DNA of 64,000 nt from Amycolatopsis rubida. Lineage in GTDB: Bacteria > Actinomycetota > Actinomycetes > Mycobacteriales > Pseudonocardiaceae. The stretch covers positions 992,001 to 1,056,000 of the forward strand of contig NZ_FOWC01000002.1 in NCBI RefSeq assembly GCF_900115345.1, read 5' to 3'. A program made the translations under genes and the position numbers. The notes under the pieces are model-generated. The model had not been told where the DNA came from. It searched no databases and saw only the letters and a list, made by a program, of their open reading frames with translations. Within the stretch, counting starts at the first letter, position 1. Each line of letters starts with the position of its first letter. This document shows positions 1-8,678 of this stretch, one piece after another.

Positions 1-93
1 GGGTCCACTTTCTCGGGCACAGCAGGGACGTCCACGGTTCCTCCGATACAGCAGGTTGCCACCAGCCTGCCGCAGCGGAGGAAGTCCCGCAGC

Positions 94-660
94 TCAGCCC
101 AGGTCGGGTCCCTTCGACCGCAGGTCGTCGACCTTGGTCATCGCCTCGCGCAGTTCGGTCAGCCAGGTGTCCGCGTGCTCGCCGACCAGCCGCACCGCCC
201 ACGCCAGCGCCTCGGACCGCGACCGCGCGACACCCGCGTCCACGAGCGTGTCGAGGACCAGCCGTTCGGGCTGCCGCAGCCGGGTCATCACCGGCACCGA
301 CAGCGTCGTGAAGTGCACCGTCGTACCGCCCAGCTTCGCGCCCCAGGCCACCTTGCGCTGGTAGCGGTGCTCAGCCTGTCGCGCGATCTCGATCCGCTCG
401 TCGCGGGTTTCCTCGCGGAACCTGCTGATCCGCCCGTCCGCCGCGGCCGCGCGGGCCGCGTCGTCGGCGTATTCGCCGGTCAGCGCGGGCAGCTCGCCGA
501 CGATCAGGATCTCTTCGCGGTCCACGGTGAGTTCCGGATCGCCGGTGAACCAGCCGTCCGGGAGCCGTCCGCCGAACCACGCCGCCGCGTCGTCCGCCGA
601 CGGTGCCTCGGCCTGCTGCCAGCCCCGGCCTTTCCACCCTCGCCCCATGACGACCACCAT
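94..660 (-). CDS. Hypothetical protein with ribbon-helix-helix-like C-terminal segment
   Basis: A 188-residue acidic and arginine-rich protein that I do not recognise as a named family. Residues about 134-160 (LDTLVDAGVARSRSEALAW) have the pattern of a CopG/Arc-type ribbon-helix-helix: a short hydrophobic strand, then a helix with the typical SRSEALAWAV start. That suggests DNA binding or an antitoxin-like role, which is inference. There is no signal peptide or membrane segment. The start is uncertain: ATG at 660 has AAGG directly abutting it, and a second ATG lies at 648. The gene stands alone, with the DUF255 gene next upstream on the same strand. Confidence 0.6.
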   Translation of the reverse strand: MVVVMGRGWKGRGWQQAEAPSADDAAAWFGGRLPDGWFTGDPELTVDREEILIVGELPALTGEYADDAARAAAADGRISRFREETRDERIEIARQAEHRYQRKVAWGAKLGGTTVHFTTLSVPVMTRLRQPERLVLDTLVDAGVARSRSEALAWAVRLVGEHADTWLTELREAMTKVDDLRSKGPDLG

Positions 661-663
661 CCT

Positions 664-678
664 TGATTACATGATTAC
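664..678. promoter_or_regulatory. Tandem TGATTAC repeats upstream of the RHH-like gene
   Basis: TGATTAC occurs twice in direct orientation (664-670 and 672-678), one base apart, immediately upstream of the RHH-like gene start. The tract is AT-rich in otherwise GC-rich DNA. RHH proteins commonly bind tandem short sites at their own promoter, so this could be an autoregulatory operator. An AT-rich -10 region is an equally simple explanation. Confidence 0.3.
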
Positions 679-742
679 GCCACTACTGACGCTACGCTGA
701 TTCCGGCGGGATCGGGGGCGCGTTCACCAGGGGCGGAATTCG

Positions 743-2734
743 TCAGAGCTGAGCGATGAGCTGGTCCGCCGCGGTCACCGGGCGTGCACAGACGTAGCCG
801 CGGCAGACGTACGCCGCCGCCTCGCCGCCGACCAGCGGCCGATCGGCCAGCAGCGGGACGCCGGACGCGTCCGGCTCGCCGCCGAGCACGATGCCGCCGC
901 CGTGGATGTGCTGCGCAGCGGCGGTCACCAGCTCCGCCCGGTCCGCGCCGACGACCGCGACCTGCACCGGCCCGGACTGCGCCGCCTCCGCCACGGACAG
1001 CCAGTGTCCAGCGAACCGCGGCACGCGCGCGGCGAGCAGACCGACGCGACGCAGCGCGAGTTCAGCAGCGTCGCGGTAGCGCGCCGCCTGGTCAGACCCG
1101 GCCAGCGCGGACGCGGTGAGCAGTGCGCCAGCCAGTGCCGAAGCACCGGACGGGCTCGCGTTGTCCGTCGGATCGGACGGACGCTGCACCAGGATCTCGG
1201 CGTCGTCGGCGGTGTCGTGATACGCGCCGGGCGCGGAGTCGGACGCGAAATGCGCCAGGGCGACGTCCAGAAGGCGGGTCGCTTCGGTGAGCCAGCGCGG
1301 TTCGCCAGTGGCTTGATGAAGGGCGAGAAGACCGTCGGCGAAGCAGGCGTAGTCCTCCAGCACGCCGACCGGCGCCCCGACCGCGCCGTCCCGCGAGCTG
1401 CGGCGGAGTCGTCCGTCCACGACGTGCAGGTCCAGCAGCAGAGACGCCGCGCCGCGAGCGAGTTCGATCCACTGTGGACGTTCCAATGCGACGCCCGCTT
1501 CGGCCAGCGCGGAAATCGCGAGACCGTTCCAGGCCGCGACTACCTTGTCGTCCCGTCCTGGTTGCGGACGCTCCGCCCGCGCTTCGAGCAATGCCTGCCG
1601 GACGCGCTCGAAGCGGTCGAAATCATCCGGATCTGTCCGCAGCTGGAGGGTCGATGCGCCTTCTTCGAAAGTGCCCTCTTCGGTGACCTCGAACAGCTCA
1701 GCCGCCCACGGGCCATCCTCGCCGAGCACGTCGTTGAGCTGCGCGGGAGTCCATACGTACGTCAGCCCCTCGACGCCTTCGGTGTCCGCATCGAGCGATG
1801 CCGCGAAACCTCCTTGCGGCGTAAGAAGATCGCGCGCGAGAAACCGGACGATCCCTTCCGCCACCCGCCGCGCCGACGCCGACCCGCGACGCGCGAGATG
1901 CGCGTACACTCGAAGCAGCAACGCGTTGTCATACAACATTTTCTCGAAGTGGGGAACGATCCACTCCGCGTCCACGGAGTAGCGCGCGAACCCGCCGCCC
2001 AGCTGGTCGTGGATACCGCCGCGAGCCATCGCGTCCGCCGCGGACTCGGCGAGCGTGTGCGCCTGCGCCGAACCCGTGCGCTCGTGGTGGCGCACCAGGA
2101 ACTCCAGCACCATGGACGGCGGAAACTTCGGCGCACCACCGAAACCGCCGTGCACCGGGTCTGCCTCCTGCGCAAGTTTCGTCACCGCTTCCGCCAAAGC
2201 GCCGGCGTCGACGGCGGCTTCCTTCAGCGGACCGCTCTGCTCGGCAAGGTGCCCGACGATCTGTTTCGCGCCCTCGCGCAGGTCGTCCGGCCGCTCCTCC
2301 CACGCCTCCGCGACCGCCACCAGCAACTGCGTGAACGAGGGAGTCCCCGGGCGGGGCGCGGGCGGATAGTAAGTGCCGCAATGGAATGGCTCGCCCTCGG
2401 GCGTGAGGAAGCAGGTCATCGGCCAGCCGCCCTGGCCGGTCATGGCCTGTGTGGCGGCCATGTAGACGGCGTCGATGTCCGGCCGCTCCTCGCGGTCGAC
2501 CTTGATGTTGACGAAGTGCGCGTTCATCAGGGTCGCGGTGCCTTCGTGCGCGAAGGATTCGTGCGCCATGACATGGCACCAATGGCAGGCGGCGTACCCG
2601 ACAGACAGCAGAATCGGCACTCCGCGACGCCGCGCCTCAGCCAGCGCTTCCGGACCCCATTCCCACCAATCGACCGGATTGCCCGCGTGCTGCAGGAGGT
2701 ACGGAGAAGTCGCTTCGGCGAGGCGGTTCGACAT
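743..2734 (-). CDS. DUF255 thioredoxin-fold protein (YyaL/SSP411-like)
   Basis: This 663-residue protein has the full length and order of the DUF255/YyaL family. An N-terminal thioredoxin-like domain opens with [13 protein letters not shown] and carries the CHWCHVM motif (Cys50 and Cys53). A long alpha/alpha barrel-like domain follows, containing [18 protein letters not shown] and SLDADTEG. The family is cytosolic and widespread, and its biochemical activity is not settled. N-acyl-glucosamine 2-epimerase-like or cellobiose-epimerase-like folds are usually predicted for the C-terminal part. The ATG at 2734 gives the canonical start ([17 protein letters not shown]). No operon partner is evident. 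Family assignment is secure, function is not. Confidence 0.9.
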   Translation of the reverse strand: MSNRLAEATSPYLLQHAGNPVDWWEWGPEALAEARRRGVPILLSVGYAACHWCHVMAHESFAHEGTATLMNAHFVNIKVDREERPDIDAVYMAATQAMTGQGGWPMTCFLTPEGEPFHCGTYYPPAPRPGTPSFTQLLVAVAEAWEERPDDLREGAKQIVGHLAEQSGPLKEAAVDAGALAEAVTKLAQEADPVHGGFGGAPKFPPSMVLEFLVRHHERTGSAQAHTLAESAADAMARGGIHDQLGGGFARYSVDAEWIVPHFEKMLYDNALLLRVYAHLARRGSASARRVAEGIVRFLARDLLTPQGGFAASLDADTEGVEGLTYVWTPAQLNDVLGEDGPWAAELFEVTEEGTFEEGASTLQLRTDPDDFDRFERVRQALLEARAERPQPGRDDKVVAAWNGLAISALAEAGVALERPQWIELARGAASLLLDLHVVDGRLRRSSRDGAVGAPVGVLEDYACFADGLLALHQATGEPRWLTEATRLLDVALAHFASDSAPGAYHDTADDAEILVQRPSDPTDNASPSGASALAGALLTASALAGSDQAARYRDAAELALRRVGLLAARVPRFAGHWLSVAEAAQSGPVQVAVVGADRAELVTAAAQHIHGGGIVLGGEPDASGVPLLADRPLVGGEAAAYVCRGYVCARPVTAADQLIAQL

Positions 2735-2820
2735 GGTGCCGAGTGTGCCTCATCCCGGTCGGGAACACTCGCGGCGGGCAGCCCTGAACCGAGTGGGAGA
2801 ACGGCCGCCGCGGCACCTAA

Positions 2821-2837
2821 GACCTGGTCTCAAAACT
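2821..2837 (+). repeat. Solo IS5-family terminal sequence
   Basis: GACCTGGTCTCAAAACT is identical, in inverted orientation, to the outer 17 bases at the transposase-5' end of the IS5-family element (5035-5051). Beyond it the next 25 or so bases are still alignable to the IS interior with mismatches, so it looks like the remnant end of a related, diverged copy. It is preceded by TAA (2818-2820), and the IS right end at 5051 is followed by TAA (5052-5054). Confidence 0.7.
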
Positions 2838-2969
2838 CGGCGTGTCGCTAGGTGAACCAACGGCCCGCCCCTGGCTCCGCACCGCCCGCCTGTGGGCCCG
2901 GCCCGACGGACCGGAGGTCTGTCAGAGAGACTGGGGGCCAGTGCCCGCCCTCTCGACCTGGAGACTTTG

Positions 2970-3917
2970 ATGCCGCAAGGGACCGTCCGCTGGTTCGACG
3001 CCGAACGGGGTTTCGGCTTCCTCACGCCCGAGGACGGCTCGCCGGACGTGTTCGTGCACGCCTCCGAGATCGTCGGGGACGGCAGCGCGAAAGTGCTCCG
3101 CGAGGGTCAGGCCGTCGTGTTCGAGGTCGGCGAGAACGACCGCGGGCCCCAGGCGCTGCGCGTTCGCGTCACCGCCGATGCGGCCACCGGCAGCGCCGTG
3201 GGCCTGCTCGGCACCGTCAACTGGTACGAGCCGGGCAAGGGGTACGGCTTCGCGTCGCCGGACGGCGGCGGCGCCGACATCTTCGTGCACAGCTCCGCCA
3301 TCGTGACCGGCGGCGTGGTCACCGAGGGGCAGCGGGTGGCCTTCCTGATCGTCGAAGGCGAGCGCGGCCCGCAGGCCGGGCACGTGATCCCGCTGGGAGC
3401 AGGGGCCGGCTCACCCGCTGCGGCTGGTATCGCGGACGGTGCCGACGGCACGGTGGCCTGGTACGACGAGGACAAGGGCTTCGGCTTCATCAACCCCGAC
3501 TCCGGCGCCGGGGACGTCTTCGTTCACGCCCGGGCCCTGGCCGAGGGGCTGACGTGGCTCGCGGAGGGCGACCGCGTCGCCTACGAGGTGGCTAGTGGAG
3601 ACAAGGGCCCGCAGGCCCGCGACGTGCACCTGGTCCGGGGTGCTGAGCCCCAGACGGCGACGCAGCGGTCGGCACCTGCCGCGGCCGCAGGGCCGGCGGC
3701 GCGGGACGCGCCCGTACGAGGCGGCGAGGGCGTCGTCGCGCGCTACGACGACGACCGCGGCTTCGGCTTCATCACCCCGGACGCAGGCGGCGACGATCTC
3801 TTCGCCCACGCGTCCGTGATCATGGGGTCGGAGCCGCTGCAGAAGGGCGACCGGGTCCGGTACGCGGTGCGTCAGAGCGACCGGGGCCCGCAGGCCGACC
3901 GCATCGAACGCCTCTGA
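2970..3917 (+). CDS. Four-domain cold-shock protein
   Basis: This 315-residue protein is built almost entirely from four cold-shock (OB-fold, nucleic-acid-binding) domains at about residues 2-67, 80-142, 159-222 and 252-314. They are joined by short Ala/Gly/Pro linkers. Each repeat has the RNP1-type core (RGFGF, KGYGF, KGFGF, RGFGF) and an RNP2-like VFVH or variant (VFVH, IFVH, VFVH, LFAH), and each ends in RGPQA or KGPQA. The fourth domain is the most divergent (VARYDDD, LFAH). The ATG at 2970 is chosen because GGAG lies 6 bases upstream and the protein then begins like ordinary CspA ([10 protein letters not shown]). Typical bacterial Csp proteins have one domain of about 67 residues. A role as an RNA chaperone is family-based inference. 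The gene lies between a solo IS5 end and an intact IS5-family element. Confidence 0.9.
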   Translation: MPQGTVRWFDAERGFGFLTPEDGSPDVFVHASEIVGDGSAKVLREGQAVVFEVGENDRGPQALRVRVTADAATGSAVGLLGTVNWYEPGKGYGFASPDGGGADIFVHSSAIVTGGVVTEGQRVAFLIVEGERGPQAGHVIPLGAGAGSPAAAGIADGADGTVAWYDEDKGFGFINPDSGAGDVFVHARALAEGLTWLAEGDRVAYEVASGDKGPQARDVHLVRGAEPQTATQRSAPAAAAGPAARDAPVRGGEGVVARYDDDRGFGFITPDAGGDDLFAHASVIMGSEPLQKGDRVRYAVRQSDRGPQADRIERL

Positions 3918-4149
3918 AGAGGCGGCCCCACCGATGGCTGATCACTTCCCGACGAGAGTGCTCGTTCATCCCCGTCGATGATGCCGTCAGCAACGCGGCT
4001 GCAGCCTCCTCCAGGAGATCGATCTCCCTCGTGGTGACGGGGGCCCCGTGCCGACCCGAGGACCTGCTCCGCGCTCAGAAACTCACCAGTCACCCCACCC
4101 AACGACACAGAGCTACCGATGTATCCCAAACGAGTGAATGGATGCGTTA
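3918..4149. other. Gap between cold-shock gene and IS, possible decayed coding remnant
   Basis: No intact gene is visible. On the minus strand one frame reads a plausible helical stretch (TTREIDLLEEAAAALLTA, then STGMNEHSRREV) at about 3925-4030. It lacks a start and has a stop just upstream, so it may be the tail of a lost gene. The CDS-like signal is weak. Confidence 0.25.
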
Positions 4150-4980
4150 GACCTGGTCGCAGAGCTCGATCTTTATGAGCCGGCGGACGTTGATCACGGT
4201 GCAGGCCAGCGTGAGTAGCGCCAGCGTGGTGCATTCGGTCCGGTCGTAGCGCAGCCCGAGGCGTTTGAACCGCAGCAGCCAGGAGATGGTGCGTTCGACA
4301 ACCCAGCGAACCCGGCCGAGGCGGGACTTGCCCTCAATCCCGCGCCGGGCGATACGGACCTTGATACCGCGGCGGGTCAGGTAGCGGCGGTAGTCGTAGC
4401 CCTTGTCGGCGTGCAGCTTGTCCGGTCGGCATCGTGGCCGGCCCGCCCGGCCGTGGTGGCCGCGCACGGTCGGGTTCGTGTCCAGCAGCGGCTCGAACAG
4501 CATGCTGTCGTGGATGTTTGCCGCCGACAACATGATGTGCAGCGGTAGCCCGTTCGCGTCGCACAGAACGTGGTATTTGGAGCCAGCTTTACCCCGGTCA
4601 GTGGGGCTGCGGCCGATCAGCTCGCCCCCCTTTTCGACCGCACCGACACCGCGTCGATGCAGCCTCTGGTCCAGTCGAGCTCGTCGATGTCGGACAGCTC
4701 GTCGAGCACGAGCTGGTGCAGCCGGTCCCACACGCCGCCGTCCTGCCACTCACGTAACCGCCGCCACGCGGTGTGCCCGGAACCGCATCCGAGCTGCTCG
4801 GGTAGGTCTCGCCAGCGGCAGCCGGTGTCGAGCACGAACAAGATCCCCTCTAGCGCGGCACGGTCATCGATCCGGGGCCGCCCACCCGGACCGCGCGCCG
4901 CTGGTCGGGACGGGATCAGGGGGTTCGATCAGCTCCCAGAGCCGGTCTTCGACCCGTCGCTGCTGCGTCGTCTTCGCCAC
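4147..4980 (-). pseudogene. IS5-family DDE transposase, frameshifted N-terminus
   Basis: The frames together encode a complete IS5-type transposase. The first part (GTG about 4980) reads RRVEDRLWELIEP. It should continue as LIPSRPAARGPGGRPRIDDR but is one frame off because of a five-base homopolymer at 4919-4923. The middle part (LDTGCRWRDLPEQLG to CIDAVSVRSKRGAS) carries the first catalytic Asp. The last part (GGELIGRSPTDRGKAGSKYH, LHADKGYDYRRYL, RWVVERTISWLLRFKRLGLRYD) carries the second Asp and the Glu. The middle-to-last switch at the AAAAGGGGGG run (about 4624-4633) looks like a normal programmed -1 frameshift. The upstream shift looks disabling unless it is a sequencing error. Confidence 0.8.
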
Positions 4981-5051
4981 GACTGCCCACGATCGACGAC
5001 CAGGACCGGCAGGTTACGCAGTGACACACCCTTAAGTTTTGAGACCAGGTC
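4150..5051 (-). mobile_element. IS5-family (IS427-group-like) insertion sequence, 902 bp
   Basis: The ends match as imperfect 18-base inverted repeats (TAGACCTGGTCGCAGAGCT-type against AGACCTGGTCTCAAAACT, three mismatches). GACCTGGTC starts at 4150 and GACCAGGTC ends at 5051. TA flanks both sides (4148-4149 and 5052-5053), as expected for a TA or TNA target duplication. The element contains a DDE transposase in two overlapping frames whose stop codon abuts the left end. The size, two-frame layout and slippery A4G6 run are typical of IS5 relatives in actinobacteria. Confidence 0.85.
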
Positions 5052-5063
5052 TAAGTTGATCTT

Positions 5064-5810
5064 CATGCCGACGGCGGACACGACTACGATCAGGCAGGCC
5101 ATGAAGAGGAAGCACCCGAAGAGCCACGTCAGGCGGGTTCGCTTCCTCGACAAGGGCTACACGAGCAAGCAGTGCGCGACCGAAACCGAAGACCGCTGGC
5201 TGCTGGCGAAGGTGCCGCAACGCGATCGGGATTCCGCGCATCTGCGGCGGCTGGTCGCCAGCGCGCGGAAAGCGGCCGAGTGCGGGATTCCTGTGGCGCG
5301 CTACCGGAATCTGGTGCCGCACGGGCCCGCGCTGGGTGGCTAAACGCGATCGCCGGATCGCATTTCGGCGCCGTGCTGGGCGGAAACCAGGCGGCGGTGC
5401 CGCGAGAATCGGTCGGCCGAGGTCGAAGCGCTGCTTCCCGGGGAGGCGGCCGAGCAGACCGGTCCAGGCGACATCCTCCGGTCCGCGTTCGCCGATTCCG
5501 TGGCGCAGCTCGACGAGTCCGCGAGCATCCCCGCGCTCACGCACGACGACCTCTGGCTCCCGAACATCTTGGTGCGCGACGGGCGGATCACCTGCGTCCT
5601 CGAACACGCTGCGTACGCGGACCGGTTCCGCGACTTCGGCAAGCTGGACGAGCACATCTTCGCTGGGTCCTGGAAGACTGAGCCGTCTTCCTTCAGTCCT
5701 ACGCCGCCGCGTTCCCGCTGCCGGACGACTGGAGCTCGCGCACGCACTGAACATGCAAGTCCACTTCCGGCACCGGACCCCGCAGTTCGCGCCGGAATAC
5801 GCGCAGCAGC
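5064..5810 (+). pseudogene. Decayed aminoglycoside/macrolide-phosphotransferase-like kinase
   Basis: Pieces of one APH-type kinase appear in order in different frames. The N-lobe (RFLDKGYTSKQC, RWLLAKVPQRD with the ATP-binding Lys, then AARKAAECGIPVARYRNLV) runs until a stop at 5343. AIAGSHFGAVLGG follows at about 5345-5385. The catalytic segment THDDLWLPNILVRDGRITCV (HxDxxxxN motif) and RDFGKLDEHIF lie at 5500-5670. The C-terminal piece SYAAAFPLPDDWSSRTH ends at 5750, and ALNMQVHF follows in yet another frame. At least three frame changes and an internal deletion make a functional product unlikely. The IS lies immediately upstream, so the promoter may also be lost. Confidence 0.7.
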
Positions 5811-5816
5811 CAGCCG

Positions 5817-6230
5817 GTGCCCGCGGACGCCGACTACACAATCAGCGGCCAGGAGACCCCGGTGCGGCAATGCGTTGTCACCGGCAGCAACGTGCACGCT
5901 TGGGTCACGCAGGCCAGGGTGCCCGGTCCTCACGTGGCCAGCCGCTGCACCGCGACCAACACCGGCTCCCGGATTCTCGACGCCGGACCGCACCAGCGCT
6001 GGCCAGCGGGACGCTAGCCCGCTGTCAGGCATCTCCAGCTGTCCGACGGGCAGTGGATGGGCAGCTCGTACCTCATGGAGAATCCTCCTACCGCGCACAA
6101 CTGGGTGCTGAGTTGCGCTGAAACGCAGGGCAAGCCGCCGTCGGGCATCGGACCGGCGACATCGGGGTCGCCGGGCAATCGTCTGATGCCGGAGAGTCTT
6201 TACGACGGGCAACTGGCCGAACGGCGCTAA
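5817..6230 (+). pseudogene. Unidentified coding remnant interrupted by one in-frame stop
   Basis: One frame stays open from 5817 to a TAA at 6228-6230 except for a TAG at 6015-6017. It encodes a Ser/Thr/Gly-rich sequence with Cys and Trp (VRQCVVTGSNVHAWVTQ, then QWMGSSYLMENPPTAHNWV and LSCAETQGKPPSG). No family is recognised. It lies between the decayed kinase and the T7SS module, in a stretch that looks eroded. A fragment of a secreted protein is possible. The frame could also be open by chance. Confidence 0.35.
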
Positions 6231-6460
6231 TCCGGCCCCCTGGCCGTCTGCGGCCTAAGACATTCGGGTGATGCTTGTTGTTGACCGCAAGACAGCCGCC
6301 CAGCTCACGTACATAAAACTCGAACTCCGCTGCGAGTTGCAGTTCGCAAATGCAGACAGGCTCAATCGCGGCGACTAAAGTAACCATCCGGTGCCAGAGG
6401 GTGACCAAGAGTCTGGGCCCGGCGGACCCGGGACGATCTACGCAAGGGGAGGCGTACATC

Positions 6461-6850
6461 GTGACCGACAATCAGCAGCCCCACCTGCCTCCAGCCCGGA
6501 GGCAGGGCGAGACCTCGTTCGAGACGCCGTCGCCGGGCGACGGCTACTCATACGACAAAGGGGCACTCCAGGAACTCGCCACGTGGTACGAGGGTCTCGG
6601 CAAGAAATACCGCATCGATCAGCAGCACGCACTCATCATCACGCGAACACCGCAATTCGCCAGCGATTTTTCCAGCGCCGGCAACGCGACCGCGTTCCAA
6701 CGTTCCGGGGAATCCCTCCAGGGATCTCTGCGGCAGTGCGAGCAGTACTGCCGGGAACAGGCCGCCAAATACCGTGCCGCGCTCGAAAAATACGCGGCCG
6801 CTGAAGACGCGCACTCGGCCGATATCGACAAAGCCGGGAGAAGCCTGTGA
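6461..6850 (+). CDS. Small PE/ESX-like T7SS-associated protein
   Basis: A 129-residue protein with no signal peptide. Residues about 30-125 are predicted helical (YDKGALQELATWYEGLGKKY and the QCEQYCREQAAKYRAALEKY segment), consistent with a PE/WXG100-type helical hairpin, though no WXG is present. The GTG at 6461 is chosen because GGGGAGG lies 8 bases upstream. The gene overlaps the following DUF3558 lipoprotein by four bases (GTGA), and the run continues into PPE-like and EspG genes. It is therefore probably a T7SS substrate or partner. The exact family is not recognised. Confidence 0.7.
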   Translation: MTDNQQPHLPPARRQGETSFETPSPGDGYSYDKGALQELATWYEGLGKKYRIDQQHALIITRTPQFASDFSSAGNATAFQRSGESLQGSLRQCEQYCREQAAKYRAALEKYAAAEDAHSADIDKAGRSL

Positions 6851-7461
6851 GACCCGCCCTCGCGCTCATCGCGTGCGTCCTGTGCACCCTGGCCGGCTGT
6901 TCGAGCACTACCACTGGCCAAGCCTCTCCGGCCGGGCGCACCAGCCAGCCGGTGCCGGACGATACCCCGGCCGATCAGGTTCCCGGCCCTGGCGTGCCGA
7001 AGGTGGCAAACCCCCTCGACGTCTCCCGGTTCAGGCAGAATCCGTGCGACGCCTTGGCTTCAGGGCAGGTATCCGACCTCCTCGGCGGCAATGTCCGGGC
7101 CGAGCCGGACCCGCACGGCCCTGGCGGGCCGGCTTGCGGATGGTTCTCCCAGGCACAGGTCGTGATCGTATTCCCTACCGTGGACAAGCTGGGCCTCACG
7201 TCGATCTACCGCGCCAAGGGCGGCGTCTACCCTTTCTTTCTGCCCCTCGACCCGGTCGCCGGGTACCCCGTCGTCGCCTACGGCACGGACGATCCCCGGG
7301 CACGTTTCGGCGAATGCACTGTCGCGCTGGGAACCAGCGACCGGGAAACCGTTGACGTCTCGATCACTCAATCACCAGCGCACAAGGGAGAGAGGGATCC
7401 GTGCGAAGCGGCACGGAGCGTGGCGGAGACAGTACTCGGGAACCTGCGGGGAGGGCGATGA
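6847..7461 (+). CDS. DUF3558 family lipoprotein
   Basis: A 204-residue protein with a lipoprotein signal (LALIACVLCTLAGC, lipid-modified Cys18). A Ser/Thr/Pro-rich spacer and a single DUF3558-type domain follow (NPCDALASGQVSDLLGG, GGPACGWFS, DPCEAARSVAETVL). DUF3558 proteins are exported, surface-anchored and abundant in Pseudonocardiaceae and mycobacteria, often beside ESX genes. No activity is established. The GTG start overlaps the preceding stop, and the stop overlaps the ATG of the PPE-like gene (ATGA-type), so the genes are translationally coupled. Confidence 0.85.
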   Translation: MRPALALIACVLCTLAGCSSTTTGQASPAGRTSQPVPDDTPADQVPGPGVPKVANPLDVSRFRQNPCDALASGQVSDLLGGNVRAEPDPHGPGGPACGWFSQAQVVIVFPTVDKLGLTSIYRAKGGVYPFFLPLDPVAGYPVVAYGTDDPRARFGECTVALGTSDRETVDVSITQSPAHKGERDPCEAARSVAETVLGNLRGGR

Positions 7462-8657
7462 TGACCGGTGAGTCATTGAGTGCCGCGGAGATCTACCACG
7501 AGTTCTCTGGCGGACAGGGACTCGAATCACTGGGCAAAACCCACCAAGCCGCGGCGGAACTCACTCAGCGGCTGCTGGATCGCACCAACGAAGTCGCCAG
7601 CCTCGCGGAGAGAGTGCGGGCCTGTTGGCAAGGCGTTTCCGCCGAGGCAGCCGCGAGTTCGGCGAGTAGACTGTTGGCCGTCTCCGCTGAAATCAGCACG
7701 AATCTGGCATTCACCCAAAGCGCCGCGGAAAGTCAGATAGCGGCCTTGCAGACCATCAAGAACGCGGTGAAGCCGGTCGGCAACCGACCGGAAATCACCG
7801 CACAGGACGTTTACGACGCACTCAGCGGGAAACCAGGGTACTTCGGCAAACTCGACCAATGGCAGGCCGATGTCCAGCACAACGTGGACGCCTACACCAG
7901 CTATCAGTCGGCCACGAGCATGAACACCGATCGGATTCCGGCGCGCTACACCGAGCAGAGCTACCTCGGCGCGTCTGTCCGCCTCGCCGGCGGACCGCGA
8001 CCGCACCCGGCCACGAATACCAGGGAGCCGGGCGGCAAAGCGGCCGCCAGCCACGGCCCGGGCGTACGCGAGCCGAGGCCCGGCACAGAAAGCTCCGTCC
8101 CGGCACCGAGCGTCCCGGTGCCGGGACCGCGTGAGCCGATCAGCTACGAACCAGCCCCGCGGACTCAAGGCCGCGAACACAGCGCGACTGGCGGTGGTTC
8201 TTCATCCACGCCTCCCGACGCAACCGCGCCGCAACCGGATTCGACTCGGGCCAGTTCATCCGAATCCGGCTTGCCGCCCGGTTATCAATTCGGGCCGTCG
8301 GGCCAGCCGATCAATCCCACCGGTTCCCCTGGTTCCAGCGATCCCAGAACAGGCATCGATTACCACGGCACCGGATTCCCCGGCAAGGTCGGCAGCGAGC
8401 CAGGCGCACGCGGCAATACCGGCGCGGGAAACCGGGGCGGCGCCGTCCTCCCCGGCGAACCGCTGCCCGCTCGCGGGACCCCAGGCACCACAGGGAAACC
8501 CGGCGGCATGCTCGGCAGCGGAACGCCTGGCAAAAGCAAGGAAAAGGACAAGGAGAAAACCGCCCCGCCCTATCTCCGGGAGACCGATCCGGAAGTGTTC
8601 GGCGGGAGCGACGGCGAACCGACGCCGCCAGTGATCGGGGACCGGCCGGCCCGCTAG
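7461..8657 (+). CDS. PPE-like T7SS substrate with Pro/Gly-rich tail
   Basis: A 398-residue protein. The N-terminal ~170 residues are helical with a WQG turn (Trp56 in CWQGVSAEAAASSASRLL), the pattern of PPE/WXG100-type T7SS substrates. Residues ~185-370 are a low-complexity Pro/Gly/Ser linker (GNTGAGNRGGAVLPGEP), and the end is charged (KEKDKEKTAPPYLRETD). The gene is coupled to the upstream lipoprotein (ATG at 7458 or 7461; the latter has better Shine-Dalgarno spacing) and is followed after 21 bases by an EspG gene. EspG proteins are dedicated chaperones for PE/PPE substrates, so this is the likely client. Confidence 0.75.
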   Translation: MTGESLSAAEIYHEFSGGQGLESLGKTHQAAAELTQRLLDRTNEVASLAERVRACWQGVSAEAAASSASRLLAVSAEISTNLAFTQSAAESQIAALQTIKNAVKPVGNRPEITAQDVYDALSGKPGYFGKLDQWQADVQHNVDAYTSYQSATSMNTDRIPARYTEQSYLGASVRLAGGPRPHPATNTREPGGKAAASHGPGVREPRPGTESSVPAPSVPVPGPREPISYEPAPRTQGREHSATGGGSSSTPPDATAPQPDSTRASSSESGLPPGYQFGPSGQPINPTGSPGSSDPRTGIDYHGTGFPGKVGSEPGARGNTGAGNRGGAVLPGEPLPARGTPGTTGKPGGMLGSGTPGKSKEKDKEKTAPPYLRETDPEVFGGSDGEPTPPVIGDRPAR

Positions 8658-8678
8658 GCCGTCGGGGAGGAATCAGCG

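Noticed and set aside
1..93. Gene fragment at the left window edge
   Set aside because: No frame with codon bias or family resemblance was seen in these 93 bases.
902..2851. Long open frame on the plus strand opposite the DUF255 gene
   Set aside because: High-GC antisense artefact; the minus strand encodes a complete recognised protein.
4929..5153. Hydrophobic short minus-strand frame spanning the IS right end
   Set aside because: It crosses the IS boundary, and the IS part is out of frame with the transposase; the plus strand there encodes the kinase remnant.
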